Part shown: positions 34,244 to 42,276 of the stretch, in pieces | Layout: each line of letters begins with the position of its first letter | How positions within the stretch are numbered: position 1 is the first letter of the stretch | Assembly: GCA_030005635.1 (NCBI GenBank) | Contig: JARUHP010000017.1 | Location: 1 to 64,000 of the forward strand | Direction of reading: 5' to 3' | From: Deltaproteobacteria bacterium IMCC39146 | GTDB taxonomy: Bacteria > Desulfobacterota > Desulfuromonadia > Desulfuromonadales > BM103 | Length of the DNA: 64,000 nucleotides | The notes under the pieces: model-generated | Told to the model about the DNA's origin: nothing | The model's input: the letters and a program-made list of their open reading frames with translations, nothing else | Database searches by the model: none | Made by a program: the position numbers and the translations under genes

Positions 34244-34272
34244 TTGACTCGCCTTGCCGATTTTGTTAAAAA
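34244..34272 (+). promoter_or_regulatory. Candidate promoter of the tRNA-Gln/tRNA-Glu pair
   Basis: TTGACT (34244-34249) and TAAAAA (34267-34272) with a 17-base spacer, just upstream of tRNA-Gln. Confidence 0.5.
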
Positions 34273-34285
34273 CCACATCCTGTTA

Positions 34286-34360
34286 TGGGGTGTCGCCAAG
34301 CGGTAAGGCAACGGGTTCTGATCCCGTCATTCGGGGGTTCAAATCCTCCCACCCCAGCCA
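34286..34360 (+). tRNA. tRNA-Gln (anticodon CTG)
   Basis: 75 bases with encoded CCA. Acceptor TGGGGTG / CACCCCA, anticodon stem ACGGG / CCCGT with loop TTCTGAT, and T-arm GTTCAAATC are intact. Confidence 0.95.
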
Positions 34361-34406
34361 AAGATTCAACAGGGGAACATTTTCCCCGTGAGAGCATAGT
34401 TTATAT

Positions 34407-34484
34407 GCGCTCTTCGTCTAGCCTGGTCTAGGACACCGCCCTTTCACGGCGGCGACAGGGGTTCGAATCCCCTAGGGCGTACCA
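34407..34484 (+). tRNA. tRNA-Glu (anticodon TTC)
   Basis: 78 bases with encoded CCA. Acceptor GCGCTCT / AGGGCGT pairs with G-T wobbles; the D-arm has a long loop (CTAGCCTGGTCTAG), the anticodon loop is CTTTCAC, and the T-arm contains GTTCGAATC. It follows tRNA-Gln by 46 bases. Confidence 0.94.
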
Positions 34485-34492
34485 TTCAGGAA

Positions 34493-34529
34493 CCCCGTAG
34501 CTCTTTTGAGCTGCGGGGTTTTTGTTTTT
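34493..34529 (+). terminator. Rho-independent terminator after tRNA-Glu
   Basis: CCCCGTAGCTC / GAGCTGCGGGG stem (one wobble) with loop TTTT, then TTTTTGTTTTT. Confidence 0.92.
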
Positions 34530-34665
34530 CAGCTTGGTGATTCCTGATCTTTGTCCTGACTCTTGGTTTCTTAAATCCTGATTGACCTGCACCAGTCTCT
34601 CTAGTAAAACTTACCGAGCTTATAGATATCTAAGAGTTATCAGACCTTTCTGCAGGAGCCATATT

Positions 34666-35625
34666 TTGACTGACCTCGATAGAAACAATCTCAATCCACA
34701 GCAATTTGTTTTTTGGCTGCCGCCTGAAGGCTGCACAATCCATGTCGGGCCCGAGCAACAGCCTGTTGCGTTGCCGCAGGTTCCGTTGCCTATCAAGATT
34801 GCAGATATGGAAGCATTGGCAGAGGGTGAGAATGGGCCTGGCGACAACGCGATAGGAGAGGGCGTTTATGATTATCTCCGTCAATTCCCAGAGTGCCTTA
34901 ACAACCAGGACTATGCCGAGCTTCTTCGCGATGGATATTCGCACTTTATCGCTGACCTGGCAGCTCATGTTGTTATGCTTGATAAAAAAGAAGTTGAGCC
35001 TGCTTATGTTTTTCGTAAGCTCACCTATCTCAAGATTTTACGCCTCCTGGAGCCTGACAATGCCGGTCTCGTGTGGCAACTGGCGCATGGTTTTTACGCT
35101 CTGGCGTTAACCTTTACTGAGCTACCTCAAGTACGACGCAATTTGCTTGATGCTATGCGCTTTGGTCAGAATCTGTTAAAACTTAAACCTGTAGACCCCG
35201 CGGCACTCAGCTTGCTGGCAGACATTGATATCCTGTTCGGTGATTATCCGACCGCAGTCAATCGCCTGCGAAAGCTGTTGGCTCTCCTTACTGATGAAGC
35301 AACGCTCACAAAGATAAATGCGCGTCTGAAGAGATGTGTCGAAGTTGGTTTTCCAGATCACCCGTTAATGGATGATCTGGAGTGTATCGGTCATGCGATG
35401 CAACTTTACTCCTCAGAAGATTATATTTTAGCGACAGAGCTGCTGGAGCGTCTGGAAGAAGACGCTTATTTCATGTCTGAGCTTAAATCGGCAGATTTTC
35501 TCTGCCTGTTGGGCATGTGTCGTCTCAAAAGGGAAGATCGCTCTGGAGCCTTTGATGCCTTAAATCAGGCTCTTGAAATGGACCCGGAACACGATCAGGC
35601 CAGAGCCGTGCTTGAGTCCACTTAA
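34666..35625 (+). CDS. TPR-like repeat protein, unknown function
   Basis: About 319 residues, mostly helical. The C-terminal third is a tetratricopeptide-like stack (LLADIDILFGDYPTAVNRLR, FLCLLGMCRLKREDRSGAFD, ALNQALEMDPEHDQARAVLE), while the N-terminal 90 residues are unrecognised. I chose the TTG at 34666 because AGGAG lies seven bases upstream; the frame stays open to an ATG at 34582. There is no signal peptide with that start. TPR proteins usually mediate protein contacts; function is unknown. It faces the same way as the small membrane and LWPF genes that follow. Confidence 0.6.
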   Translation: MTDLDRNNLNPQQFVFWLPPEGCTIHVGPEQQPVALPQVPLPIKIADMEALAEGENGPGDNAIGEGVYDYLRQFPECLNNQDYAELLRDGYSHFIADLAAHVVMLDKKEVEPAYVFRKLTYLKILRLLEPDNAGLVWQLAHGFYALALTFTELPQVRRNLLDAMRFGQNLLKLKPVDPAALSLLADIDILFGDYPTAVNRLRKLLALLTDEATLTKINARLKRCVEVGFPDHPLMDDLECIGHAMQLYSSEDYILATELLERLEEDAYFMSELKSADFLCLLGMCRLKREDRSGAFDALNQALEMDPEHDQARAVLEST

Positions 35626-35692
35626 GGATCAAGTCTCTAGGCTGCTGTTAAGGTAGATGATGAATGCTTAGATCGTAAGGGGTTGAGTTATT

Positions 35693-35824
35693 ATGCAAAA
35701 TGTTGGCTTAGGCGATGTCATTTTTATTATCCTGATCCTTGGTGTTGTTCATGGCATCATGCATCTTGTCTCCTTGAGTCGGAATAGAAATTCTTCATCT
35801 AAGGATGACCCTGAGCCTTCGTAA
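35693..35824 (+). CDS. Small single-helix membrane protein (43 residues)
   Basis: ATG 35693 with AAGGGG eleven bases upstream gives MQNVGLGDVIFIILILGVVH, then GIMHLVSLSRNRNSSSKDDP and EPS. One membrane helix is followed by a basic, then acidic, tail. It lies between the TPR gene and the LWPF-repeat gene. I do not recognise it. Confidence 0.45.
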   Translation: MQNVGLGDVIFIILILGVVHGIMHLVSLSRNRNSSSKDDPEPS

Positions 35825-35934
35825 TTGATGCCTTCCTGTCCTTAGATAATGTTCTCTAGTTGTTGTTCATCCTCTTGCCTCGTGCTATGATCGGCCAATT
35901 CTTATAGCTTGCAACCAACTACCTGGTTTTATAA

Positions 35935-37374
35935 ATGAAACAAGGCTTCTCATTTCTTTTAATGTTCACCATTTTATGGTGTGCATCGTCCGCTTTGGCA
36001 TACGATGCCACCCTGTCCACACTGTGGCCATTATGGGATTATCGTGCTTCTGAGGCTGCCGACTATAAAAGTACCCACCTGCTTGGCCCGTTACTAAAAT
36101 ATGAAACCAAAGGGTTCGAAACGGACTATGCGTTACGGCCACTCTTTTATCGGGCTGTTGACGATGATGGTGTCTCTGAGACTGACGTCCTTTATCCAAT
36201 TTTTGGTCACAAAAGAGAGCAGGACTCCAGTAGCTTTCATATCCTGCGCCTGTTTAATTATGATTATGGTGGCCCAGAATCGGGTAGCCGCAACCGTTCT
36301 TACCTTTTCCCTTTTCTTTTCTCTGGTGAAGAAGACCAGGGCAAGTACAGGGCTTTCTTCCCTATCCACGGAACACTTTATAACTGGTTTGGTCGCGATC
36401 GCATATCCTTCACCCTTTTCCCTCTCTATGGTCGTACCGAACGCAAGGGCACACGTATTGATAATGTCCTTTGGCCTTTTTTCGCGCGAATCACGGGAGA
36501 GCATGAATCTGGCTTCAAAGCCTGGCCAATCCATGGTCAGAGTCAGAAAGAAGGCGTCTATTGCAAAAAGTTTTTCCTCTGGCCGATCTTCTTTTCAGAA
36601 TCACTCAGGCTGAATACCGATAATCCGCAAGAGGTGCGCGCTGCCTGGCCTTTCTATATCAGCAAGGACTCCCCGGAGAGATCTTCTCGGACAATTCTGT
36701 GGCCTTTCTTTTCAAAAGTAGAAAACCGTGAAAAAGATTACGTGTCCTGGAATGCTCCCTGGCCCCTGGTGCGTGTGACCAAGGGTGATAAATATCATGG
36801 CCTGAAAATATTGCCATTTTATTCAGACGAAACCATGGATGTTAAAAGGCAGAGATGGTATCTTTGGCCGCTCTATAAAATAGAAGAGATGAATTCAGAA
36901 CTGATAATGCGACGACGAGATCGCGTCCTTTTCTTCCTGTACTCCGATGTGAGGGAAGTTAGGTATGAAACGGGCGACTCCTTGCGCCGAATCGACTTCT
37001 GGCCGTTCTTCGGCTATAAGAGTGCCAATGGTGTGAGCCATCTGCACGTGCTGTCGCTGGTTGAACCGTTTTTTCCCAATAACCAGTCGATCGAAAGACT
37101 CTGGTCGCCATTGTGGCGGGTTTATCAACAGAAATGGGATCAACAGGGTAATCGCGTTGTCAGCTTGCTCTGGAATCTTTACTGGAGTGAGAAGCAGGGG
37201 GATCGTCTTGCCTGGGAGCTCTTTCCTGTTGTTGAGTACCGCAAAGAGTCACAACTTGAAAGTGATATAACCTTCCTTAAAGGGTTGGTTCGTTATCGCA
37301 AAGGCCTGGACGGCAAGCAGCTCAATCTCTTTTATCTACCCTGGGGCATCCACTGGGGCCGTGCTGCAGGATGA
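35935..37374 (+). CDS. Exported LWPF-repeat beta-strand protein, upstream of mlaEFD
   Basis: 479 residues with a signal peptide (FSFLLMFTILWCASSALA). About fifteen copies of a short hydrophobic aromatic-Pro motif recur at intervals of 20-40 residues: LWPLWDY, LFPFLF, FFPIHG, LFPLYG, LWPFFA, AWPIHG, LWPIFF, AWPFYI, LWPFFS, PWPLVR, ILPFYS, LWPLYK, FWPFFG, LFPVVE. Each is followed by charged turns. The pattern suggests paired beta-strands in a periplasmic or outer-membrane structure. It ends 52 bases before mlaE and is probably cotranscribed. A lipid-transport or envelope role is inferred from this linkage only. Confidence 0.7.
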   Translation: MKQGFSFLLMFTILWCASSALAYDATLSTLWPLWDYRASEAADYKSTHLLGPLLKYETKGFETDYALRPLFYRAVDDDGVSETDVLYPIFGHKREQDSSSFHILRLFNYDYGGPESGSRNRSYLFPFLFSGEEDQGKYRAFFPIHGTLYNWFGRDRISFTLFPLYGRTERKGTRIDNVLWPFFARITGEHESGFKAWPIHGQSQKEGVYCKKFFLWPIFFSESLRLNTDNPQEVRAAWPFYISKDSPERSSRTILWPFFSKVENREKDYVSWNAPWPLVRVTKGDKYHGLKILPFYSDETMDVKRQRWYLWPLYKIEEMNSELIMRRRDRVLFFLYSDVREVRYETGDSLRRIDFWPFFGYKSANGVSHLHVLSLVEPFFPNNQSIERLWSPLWRVYQQKWDQQGNRVVSLLWNLYWSEKQGDRLAWELFPVVEYRKESQLESDITFLKGLVRYRKGLDGKQLNLFYLPWGIHWGRAAG

Positions 37375-37426
37375 GACCCTTAGCTTTTTGGCCTGTTGGT
37401 AATTATCGAGCAAAGAGACGCATTTA

Positions 37427-38200
37427 ATGCAAATTCTAAAGCCCATAGGAAATAGTGTTCTTTACGTAGGGCAGACAGTCGGTGAGATGATCGCTCTTTT
37501 GTGCGAGATGCTCTACTTCTTCAAGGAAGCGCCCCGCAACCTGACCAGCATCTTCCGTCAGATGAGTATTGTCGGTATTGAGACTTTGCCGATTGCGATG
37601 CTGGTCGCTCTCTTTGTCGGTATGGTCCTGTCAGTGCAGACAGGTTCTGAGCTTGCGCTTTACGGTACGCAAGAGGCAATCGGCGCCATTGTCGGCCTCT
37701 CCATGGTTAAGGAGCTTGGTCCGGTGATGACCAGCCTCCTGGTTGCCGGACGCGTTGGCTCGTCGATGGCCGCTGAGATCGGCGCAATGCAGGTTTATGA
37801 AGAGATTGACGCACTCAAGACCCTGGAAATCAACCCGGTGCGTTATCTGGCCATGCCGCGGTTGATTGCCTGCCTTTTCGCTGTCCCTGCCCTAGTTGCT
37901 TTTGCCATGGTTGTCGGTATCATCGGGGGTGGGATTGTCGCTGAGGTTAACCCGAAAATTGATGTCCCCTTTAATGTTTATTACGAGAACATGACGCGTG
38001 CGATTAACTATAAAGATATTGTCAAAGGTCTCTTTAAAGCAATGGTCTTCGGTGGCATTATCGCTCACGTCGGGTGTTATGTTGGATTCAAAGCGAGTGG
38101 TGGCGCCAGGGGGATCGGCGAGTCGACGACTCGATCCGTTGTCCTCTCCTTTCTGTTAATCATGATCGCCAACTACCTTCTGACACGTTTCATGATTTAA
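37427..38200 (+). CDS. mlaE: MlaE-family phospholipid ABC transporter permease
   Basis: 257 residues with the MlaE/YrbE membrane domain: IETLPIAMLVALFVGMVLSV, GLSMVKELGPVMTSLLVAGR, VGSSMAAEIGAMQVYEEIDA, NPVRYLAMPRLIACLFAVPA and C-terminal STTRSVVLSFLLIMIANYLL. The EIGAM...EIDAL coupling segment is a family hallmark. In the Mla system, a MlaE dimer forms the inner-membrane channel for phospholipid transfer to or from the outer membrane. The mlaF and mlaD genes follow immediately. Confidence 0.92.
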   Translation: MQILKPIGNSVLYVGQTVGEMIALLCEMLYFFKEAPRNLTSIFRQMSIVGIETLPIAMLVALFVGMVLSVQTGSELALYGTQEAIGAIVGLSMVKELGPVMTSLLVAGRVGSSMAAEIGAMQVYEEIDALKTLEINPVRYLAMPRLIACLFAVPALVAFAMVVGIIGGGIVAEVNPKIDVPFNVYYENMTRAINYKDIVKGLFKAMVFGGIIAHVGCYVGFKASGGARGIGESTTRSVVLSFLLIMIANYLLTRFMI

Positions 38201-38213
38201 GGACCCAGATTCT

Positions 38214-39092
38214 ATGTTCTCTGACGACAAATCAAATGGTGGGAATTTTTTAGGAAACTTCTGGGCCAAGGTGGCCCACGGCTTCTCTCCCGCCATTATA
38301 GAAGGCGAAACCTGCCAGATCTACCATGAGGGTTCAAATGGCGTCAGTATAGAAATCGAAAAGCTGAACAAATCCTTTGGTGACCATCATGTCCTTAAGG
38401 ATATCGATCTGTCGATCAAACCGGGTGAAACATTCTCGATTATCGGCCCTTCCGGTACCGGTAAAAGCCTGTTGCTTAAACATATCGTTAAACTGATTGA
38501 AGCTGACTCTGGCCGGATTATCATCAACGGTCATGATATTGAAGATCCTGAGGTGAGAAATGGTTCCAGTGATTTTCGATACAGTATGGTCTTTCAGTCC
38601 TCGGCGCTTTTTAACTCATTGACCGTTGGTGAGAACGTCGGCCTCTGGCTGCGTGAGAAGCGCATCTGTCCCGAGGTTCGTATCCGGCGTATTATTCAGG
38701 AAAAGTTGCGCCTGGTAGGGCTAGAGGGGAAAGAGGAGTTGCGCACCTCAGAGCTTTCCGGTGGGATGAAGAAAAGGGTGGCCATTGCGCGGTCGCTGGC
38801 CATGAATCCTGACTTGATCCTTTATGATGAGCCCACCGCCGAGTTGGACCCGGTGACTTCGGACGAATTGGCGCGGGTCATCATGTCACTTAAGGACAAG
38901 GTCAAGCTGACGACTATCATTGTCAGTCATGACCTTAACTTTGCGCTCTATCTCTCCAACCGCGTTGCCATGATGCACGATGGTGAAATCATCGCTCTTG
39001 GCACACCAGAAGAGATCAAGAAGAGCCAGAATCCGATCGTACGAAATTTTATCTATACAACGACCAAAGGTATTCAGGGAGAAGGGGATTAG
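38214..39092 (+). CDS. mlaF: MlaF-family phospholipid ABC transporter ATP-binding protein
   Basis: 292 residues. Walker A GPSGTGKSLLLKHI, a Q-loop FQSSALFNSLTVGENVG, signature LSGGMKKRVAIARSLAMN, Walker B LILYDEPTAELDP and the switch IIVSHDLNFAL are all present. The SSALF/FNSLTV stretch after the Q-loop is typical of MlaF. It drives the MlaE permease. The N-terminal 45 residues (NFLGNFWAKVAHGFS) extend beyond the usual start; ATG 38214 has AAGGA upstream. It lies 13 bases after mlaE and two bases before mlaD. Confidence 0.92.
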   Translation: MFSDDKSNGGNFLGNFWAKVAHGFSPAIIEGETCQIYHEGSNGVSIEIEKLNKSFGDHHVLKDIDLSIKPGETFSIIGPSGTGKSLLLKHIVKLIEADSGRIIINGHDIEDPEVRNGSSDFRYSMVFQSSALFNSLTVGENVGLWLREKRICPEVRIRRIIQEKLRLVGLEGKEELRTSELSGGMKKRVAIARSLAMNPDLILYDEPTAELDPVTSDELARVIMSLKDKVKLTTIIVSHDLNFALYLSNRVAMMHDGEIIALGTPEEIKKSQNPIVRNFIYTTTKGIQGEGD

Positions 39093-39093
39093 T

Positions 39094-40182
39094 ATGGGCA
39101 TGTCAACCGAGCAGAAAGTCGGGCTGTTTTTTTTGGCAGCACTGATTTTGCTGGCCGTAATGATAGAGCTGGTTGAGGACTGGCGTCCCTTTGAGGATCA
39201 ATACTCTTATGTCGCGCGATTCGACTCAGTTGTTGGCTTGAAGGCGGGCGACCCTGTCCGGGTTGCCGGGGTTAATGTCGGCAAGGTCAAGTTGATCGTT
39301 ATCGACAGCCAAAAGGTCCGCGTTGACTTCTATGTCAATCGTGTTGACAGCGTCCGCGAAGATTCCAGGGCGCAGATCAGACAGACGAACATGCTGGGAG
39401 GAACTTTTCTTGGCCTGGACTTCGGTTCTGCTCAAAGTAAAGTCCTTGCGCCTGGCAGTGAAGTTCTTACGGATGAGAATTCGAATATCGACCAGTTGAT
39501 TACGAATATAGACCGTAACCAGGATCGTATTTTAAGCCCATTAGGCGATATGGTTGAGGACAGTCGGCAACCATTGACTGATGCGATCAACCGCCTCGAA
39601 CGTATCATGGCCAAGATTGACGAAGGCGAGGGGACTTTGGGGCGATTGGTCAACAATCCTGCTCTTTATGAAGAAATAACAGGTGTGTCTGCTAAGCTGA
39701 ACCTGCTTTTGTCGCGGCTCGATGATGGCGAGGGAACCCTGGGTAAGCTTATGAACGATCCCTCTCTGTACGACAACCTTAACCATACTATGATCAACCT
39801 TGTAGAGCTGTCAGATCAAATCAACTCAGGTCAGGGGACTTTGGGAAAGTTGCTGGTTGATGATCGCCTGTATGAAGAGGCTACCGAGACCATGAGTAAC
39901 CTTAACAATATTTCAGGCAAGATTAATCAAGGCAAGGGTACACTTGGCAAGCTTGTCCATGATGATGCTCTTTACGATAATGTCAGTGATAGTATGGCTC
40001 GGATCAGCAGCATTGCAGCTAAAATTGACGACGGGGATGGCACACTGGGGCGGTTGGTAAACGAAGACGACCTCTATCGTGATGCCAAGACGACCTTGCA
40101 CAAGGTTGAAAAGTCGGTTGACGGCCTCAGTGATACGGGGCCTCTCTCTGCACTTGGTGTTGTGCTCGGAACCCTTTTTTAG
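39094..40182 (+). CDS. mlaD: MlaD-family MCE protein with five tandem 34-residue repeats
   Basis: About 362 residues. One N-terminal membrane helix (KVGLFFLAALILLAVMIEL) precedes an MCE domain (YVARFDSVVGLKAGDPVRVA, VGKVKLIVID, LGGTFLGLDFG). The C-terminus carries five exact-length 34-residue repeats starting at nucleotides 39616, 39718, 39820, 39922 and 40024, each with a GxGTLGKLxxDxxLYxx core. The MCE domain should form a hexameric ring holding lipid; the tail may extend a periplasmic coil. GGAGAAGGGG precedes the ATG. Other deltaproteobacterial MlaD proteins have similar tails (from memory). No mlaB or mlaC gene follows. Confidence 0.88.
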   Translation: MGMSTEQKVGLFFLAALILLAVMIELVEDWRPFEDQYSYVARFDSVVGLKAGDPVRVAGVNVGKVKLIVIDSQKVRVDFYVNRVDSVREDSRAQIRQTNMLGGTFLGLDFGSAQSKVLAPGSEVLTDENSNIDQLITNIDRNQDRILSPLGDMVEDSRQPLTDAINRLERIMAKIDEGEGTLGRLVNNPALYEEITGVSAKLNLLLSRLDDGEGTLGKLMNDPSLYDNLNHTMINLVELSDQINSGQGTLGKLLVDDRLYEEATETMSNLNNISGKINQGKGTLGKLVHDDALYDNVSDSMARISSIAAKIDDGDGTLGRLVNEDDLYRDAKTTLHKVEKSVDGLSDTGPLSALGVVLGTLF

Positions 40183-40279
40183 AAAATACATCTAACGCTG
40201 GAGATTTCACACGATTATTGCATGATCCTCTATTAACTATTCTTTTTCACTAGTTGTTGTCTTATAGCGGACCTTGGTA

Positions 40280-41302
40280 ATGGTTATAACTGCATCAGCT
40301 GTTATGATGACATTCGTTTTACCACTTCGGGTCCGGGGGGACTTAGTGAGGCTTTTTGTTGTTCTCGGGATAATCTTCTTTTGTTGTTGGTTTTTGAGTG
40401 CTCCAGAAGCCATTGCTCTGGAGGAACGACTAATCGCCGTCATAATGACGGATTCACACCCTCGTTATGAGGAAGTCCATTCAGCCTTTACTGAAACTCT
40501 CCAGCCTGCCTGCGGCTCTGATTGTCGCATCTATGTACAAACCCCCAATGCTGATACCATGTCTTTGCGTAACAGTGTGCGTAAAGCTGTTGCCTTAGGT
40601 GCCGAACTGATTGTCACTTATGGCCCTTCAGCAACTCTCGCAGCACAAGCTGAATCACTCTCCACCCCAACACTCTTTGCCGATGTTTACGATCCTGTAG
40701 CCCTTAACCTCGTTTCTGCTGACAAAATGACTGGTCATAATATGACCGGTGTTCGGGGGGATGCTCCCCTTCAGGCACTTTTGAAATATTTCCTCGAAGC
40801 GACCGAGGCGAACAGCCTTGCTGTTCTTTATGACGATGCCAGCCCAGAAGCAAACCTGCAGAAGATTATTCTGCAGGATTATGGAGTGAAGCGAGGGGCT
40901 GAAGTGATGCTTTTTCCAGTTGTTGACTTGAAAGACCATGACGCTATCTTACAGGGCATGCCTGAAGTTGTTGATGGGCTTTTCCTTGCCAATAGTGAAC
41001 ATAGCGAATCCTATCTTGAGCGTGTCATCGGTTTTGCAGATGAACATCAGATCCCCGTGCTCACGCAACGTGCAGGAGCTGCAGAGCTCGGTGCCTTTAT
41101 GGTTCTGCAAACCAGTGCCGTTGAGCAAGGCGAGAAGGTCGCTGAAATGGCGAAAGCTATCATGGCGGGTAAGAACGTTGAAGAGATAAAAATGTACAAA
41201 CCACACAAGGTCGATTTTATTGTTAATCTGAAAGTCGCCAATCGTTACAATATCAATGTTCCCTTCCAGACACTCTCTGTTGCCTCCGGTGTTGTTCGTT
41301 AA
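40280..41302 (+). CDS. Orphan ABC transporter substrate-binding protein
   Basis: About 340 residues. A signal-like hydrophobic segment (LFVVLGIIFFCCWFLSAPEA) lies near residues 20-45. The rest follows the PF04392-type periplasmic binding fold: IAVIMTDSHPRYEEVHSAF, IVTYGPSATLAAQAE, DVYDPVALNLV, GVRGDAPLQALLKYF, and SLAVLYDDASPEANLQKIIL. No cognate permease or ATPase is adjacent apart from mlaEF, so the partner is unknown. It follows mlaD by about 97 bases in the same direction. The start could also be the TTG at 40274 or ATG 40307. Confidence 0.75.
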   Translation: MVITASAVMMTFVLPLRVRGDLVRLFVVLGIIFFCCWFLSAPEAIALEERLIAVIMTDSHPRYEEVHSAFTETLQPACGSDCRIYVQTPNADTMSLRNSVRKAVALGAELIVTYGPSATLAAQAESLSTPTLFADVYDPVALNLVSADKMTGHNMTGVRGDAPLQALLKYFLEATEANSLAVLYDDASPEANLQKIILQDYGVKRGAEVMLFPVVDLKDHDAILQGMPEVVDGLFLANSEHSESYLERVIGFADEHQIPVLTQRAGAAELGAFMVLQTSAVEQGEKVAEMAKAIMAGKNVEEIKMYKPHKVDFIVNLKVANRYNINVPFQTLSVASGVVR

Positions 41303-41317
41303 TTCTGTTGCAAAGCC

Positions 41318-42211
41318 TCAAGCTAACCAGTAAAGCAAAGCTGTTAGGGTGAACGCGCTACAGAGTGTGCTGAGCAGGATTGTGCCAGAAACCAGGTCCG
41401 GACGGGTACCGAAGCGGATGGTGTAGAGCAGTGGCAAGACAGCAGAGGGGGTGCTGGTCTGTAAAATCACGATTTTGCGCGTCAGTCCGTCAAGCCCGAG
41501 AAAGCCGACAAGAACGACGGCCAGCAGGGGGCCAACCAGCAGGCGAACCGCTGTTGAAAGCCCGAAGAACCCCCAGTTCTCCTGAATCTTTACGCGTGAA
41601 AGTTGCATCCCGAGTAGTACCAGCATAAGGGGTATGGCGGCTTGTCCTAACAGGCTTGTGCTGCGCAGGATGAATTCCGGTGGTTGCAAGTTGAATACTT
41701 TGCATAGGAGCGCAAGAGCAACACCGTAAAAAATCGGGATTTTTAAGGTGTTTTTGAGGGCTGTCTGCCATTTGACTCCCTGACCCTGGGCGATCAGGAC
41801 CGCCAGGGTGCCTAGCGGAATATTGAAGAGAACAAACAGGACTATGGAAACATCGAGAGCGGCTTCTCCATAGGCAAAGAACACGAGCGGCAAACCAAAA
41901 TTCCCGATATTTACCATCGAAGTTGTTAAGGTGAAGGCGCGAGTTGTATCGCTGTCGAATTTGCACCATCGGCAGGTGCAGAACGCCAGCAGGCAGAGAA
42001 GTGCCGTATAGAGAGTCATAAAGAGCGCCAGTCGTGCCAACATGTCACTCTCGACATGACTTTTTGTCAGCGCAGAAAAAACCAGCGACGGGGCAAAAAG
42101 GTAGAGCACGCTGTTGGCTAACGACTGCAGGTCGGCTGCGGATTTTCGAGCAAAGACAAAACCTGCTGCTGTGATCAGAAAAACAGGTAGTATGACTTGT
42201 ACAAAAAGCAT
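41318..42211 (-). CDS. AEC (auxin efflux carrier) family transporter
   Basis: 297 residues with about ten membrane helices. The N-terminal VILPVFLITAAGFVFARK and the C-terminal half with VILQTSTPSAVLPLLYTIRF are typical of the AEC family, which exports or imports small organic anions such as malate. The substrate cannot be told. It is convergent with the substrate-binding protein gene, with 15 bases between stops, and divergent from the nucleotidyltransferase gene. Confidence 0.85.
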   Translation of the reverse strand: MLFVQVILPVFLITAAGFVFARKSAADLQSLANSVLYLFAPSLVFSALTKSHVESDMLARLALFMTLYTALLCLLAFCTCRWCKFDSDTTRAFTLTTSMVNIGNFGLPLVFFAYGEAALDVSIVLFVLFNIPLGTLAVLIAQGQGVKWQTALKNTLKIPIFYGVALALLCKVFNLQPPEFILRSTSLLGQAAIPLMLVLLGMQLSRVKIQENWGFFGLSTAVRLLVGPLLAVVLVGFLGLDGLTRKIVILQTSTPSAVLPLLYTIRFGTRPDLVSGTILLSTLCSAFTLTALLYWLA

Positions 42212-42276
42212 ATATAATGGCCTGTAGAGAGTAAACGTAAACTTGTCAAGTTAGGCGACTTTACCATGAATAATGC

